From assembly GCA_025450355.1 (NCBI GenBank), contig JANWHR010000091.1, positions 1 through 6,298 on the forward strand: a stretch of 6,298 nucleotides of DNA. The letters run 5' to 3'. Every line of letters starts with the position of its first letter. Position 1 is the first letter of the stretch. The notes below the pieces were generated by a model. It saw nothing but the letters and a program-made list of their open reading frames with translations, had not been told where the DNA came from and ran no database searches. The position numbers and the translations under genes are program-made. This stretch comes from Micropepsaceae bacterium (lineage in GTDB: Bacteria > Pseudomonadota > Alphaproteobacteria > Micropepsales > Micropepsaceae). Positions 5,975 through 6,298 of the stretch are shown piece after piece.

Positions 5975-6298
5975 ATGAGACTGTTGGGAATTGCCCTGCT
6001 GCTGGTCGCAGTGACGGGGGCGGTTGCGGCGGTGCCTGCCGACAATGCCGCGGTGGACATCCGGGGCCCGGAGATCGACACGGCACTGGAGCGCACGGCG
6101 AACCAGCCGGACAGCGATCAACTGCTGCGGTTGCTGAACATTGATAATGATTACAATCTTGGGATTTCCATCGTGCACCGCGCGCGTACCGGAGGGCGGC
6201 CGCTCGGCCCGGCGGCCGAGCACAGCGCCGTCACGGAAATTTTCCACATCATTTCGGGAACCGGAACGCTGGTGACAGGCGGCACGCTGGATTCACCG
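5975..6298 (+). CDS. Exported cupin-domain protein (N-terminal part only)
   Basis: The first 108 residues are visible; the gene continues past the window. A short signal peptide is present (MRLLGIALLLVAVTGAVA, likely cut near AVA-AVP, around residue 19). The mature part reads into a beta-rich region with H83, E88 and G95 (AEHSAVTEIF then HIISGTGTLVTGG). This fits cupin motif 1, HxH(x)4E(x)6G, except that the first histidine position is A81. Cupins bind metals or small ligands and have very diverse roles, so no reaction is assigned. The ATG at 5975 follows GGGAG by 9 nt. It lies 31 bp after the hydrolase stop, and both products look periplasmic, suggesting one operon. Confidence 0.8.
   Translation, partial: MRLLGIALLLVAVTGAVAAVPADNAAVDIRGPEIDTALERTANQPDSDQLLRLLNIDNDYNLGISIVHRARTGGRPLGPAAEHSAVTEIFHIISGTGTLVTGGTLDSP

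Overview
The window looks like chromosomal DNA of a GC-rich alphaproteobacterium. This is inferred from the GC-rich third codon positions, from the LeuB sequence type (an EKSNVM signature around the catalytic lysine), and from a dispersed CCCTCTCCC-GCAAG-GGGAGAGGG hairpin repeat that I recall as very common between genes in that class. No phage, transposase, CRISPR array or obvious defence system is visible. I did not find a convincing new multi-gene system. The more interesting points are a short-chain dehydrogenase without its catalytic triad, and several hairpins placed over ribosome binding sites.

Layout. Positions 1-34 hold a degenerate copy of the hairpin repeat, directly upstream of leuB (53-1162, plus strand; 3-isopropylmalate dehydrogenase of leucine biosynthesis). 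leuB meets an SDR-family gene (1156-1956, minus) tail to tail, with the 3' ends overlapping by 7 bp. Upstream of the SDR gene on the same strand lie an unrecognised multi-pass membrane protein (1989-2888, minus) and a luciferase-like (LLM) flavin/F420-type oxidoreductase (2962-4017, minus). The gaps are 32 and 73 nt, so the three could be one minus-strand transcription unit. Next, also on the minus strand, is a tRNA with anticodon CAT (4141-4218) that looks like the AUA-decoding isoleucine tRNA.

An 84-bp divergent spacer (4219-4302) containing a 34-bp imperfect dyad separates the tRNA from a plus-strand TerB-like gene (4303-4776). A full copy of the dispersed repeat (4781-4859) follows. Its last bases form part of the ribosome binding site of a secreted metallo-beta-lactamase-fold hydrolase (4867-5943). 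After 31 bp, a secreted cupin-like protein starts at 5975 and runs off the window end. The hydrolase and the cupin are probably co-transcribed and both look exported.

Cooperation. Only two pairings suggest shared work: the LLM/membrane/SDR run (two putative redox enzymes around a membrane protein) and the exported hydrolase/cupin pair. leuB and the tRNA are housekeeping. Substrates of the SDR, LLM and hydrolase proteins cannot be read from the sequence.
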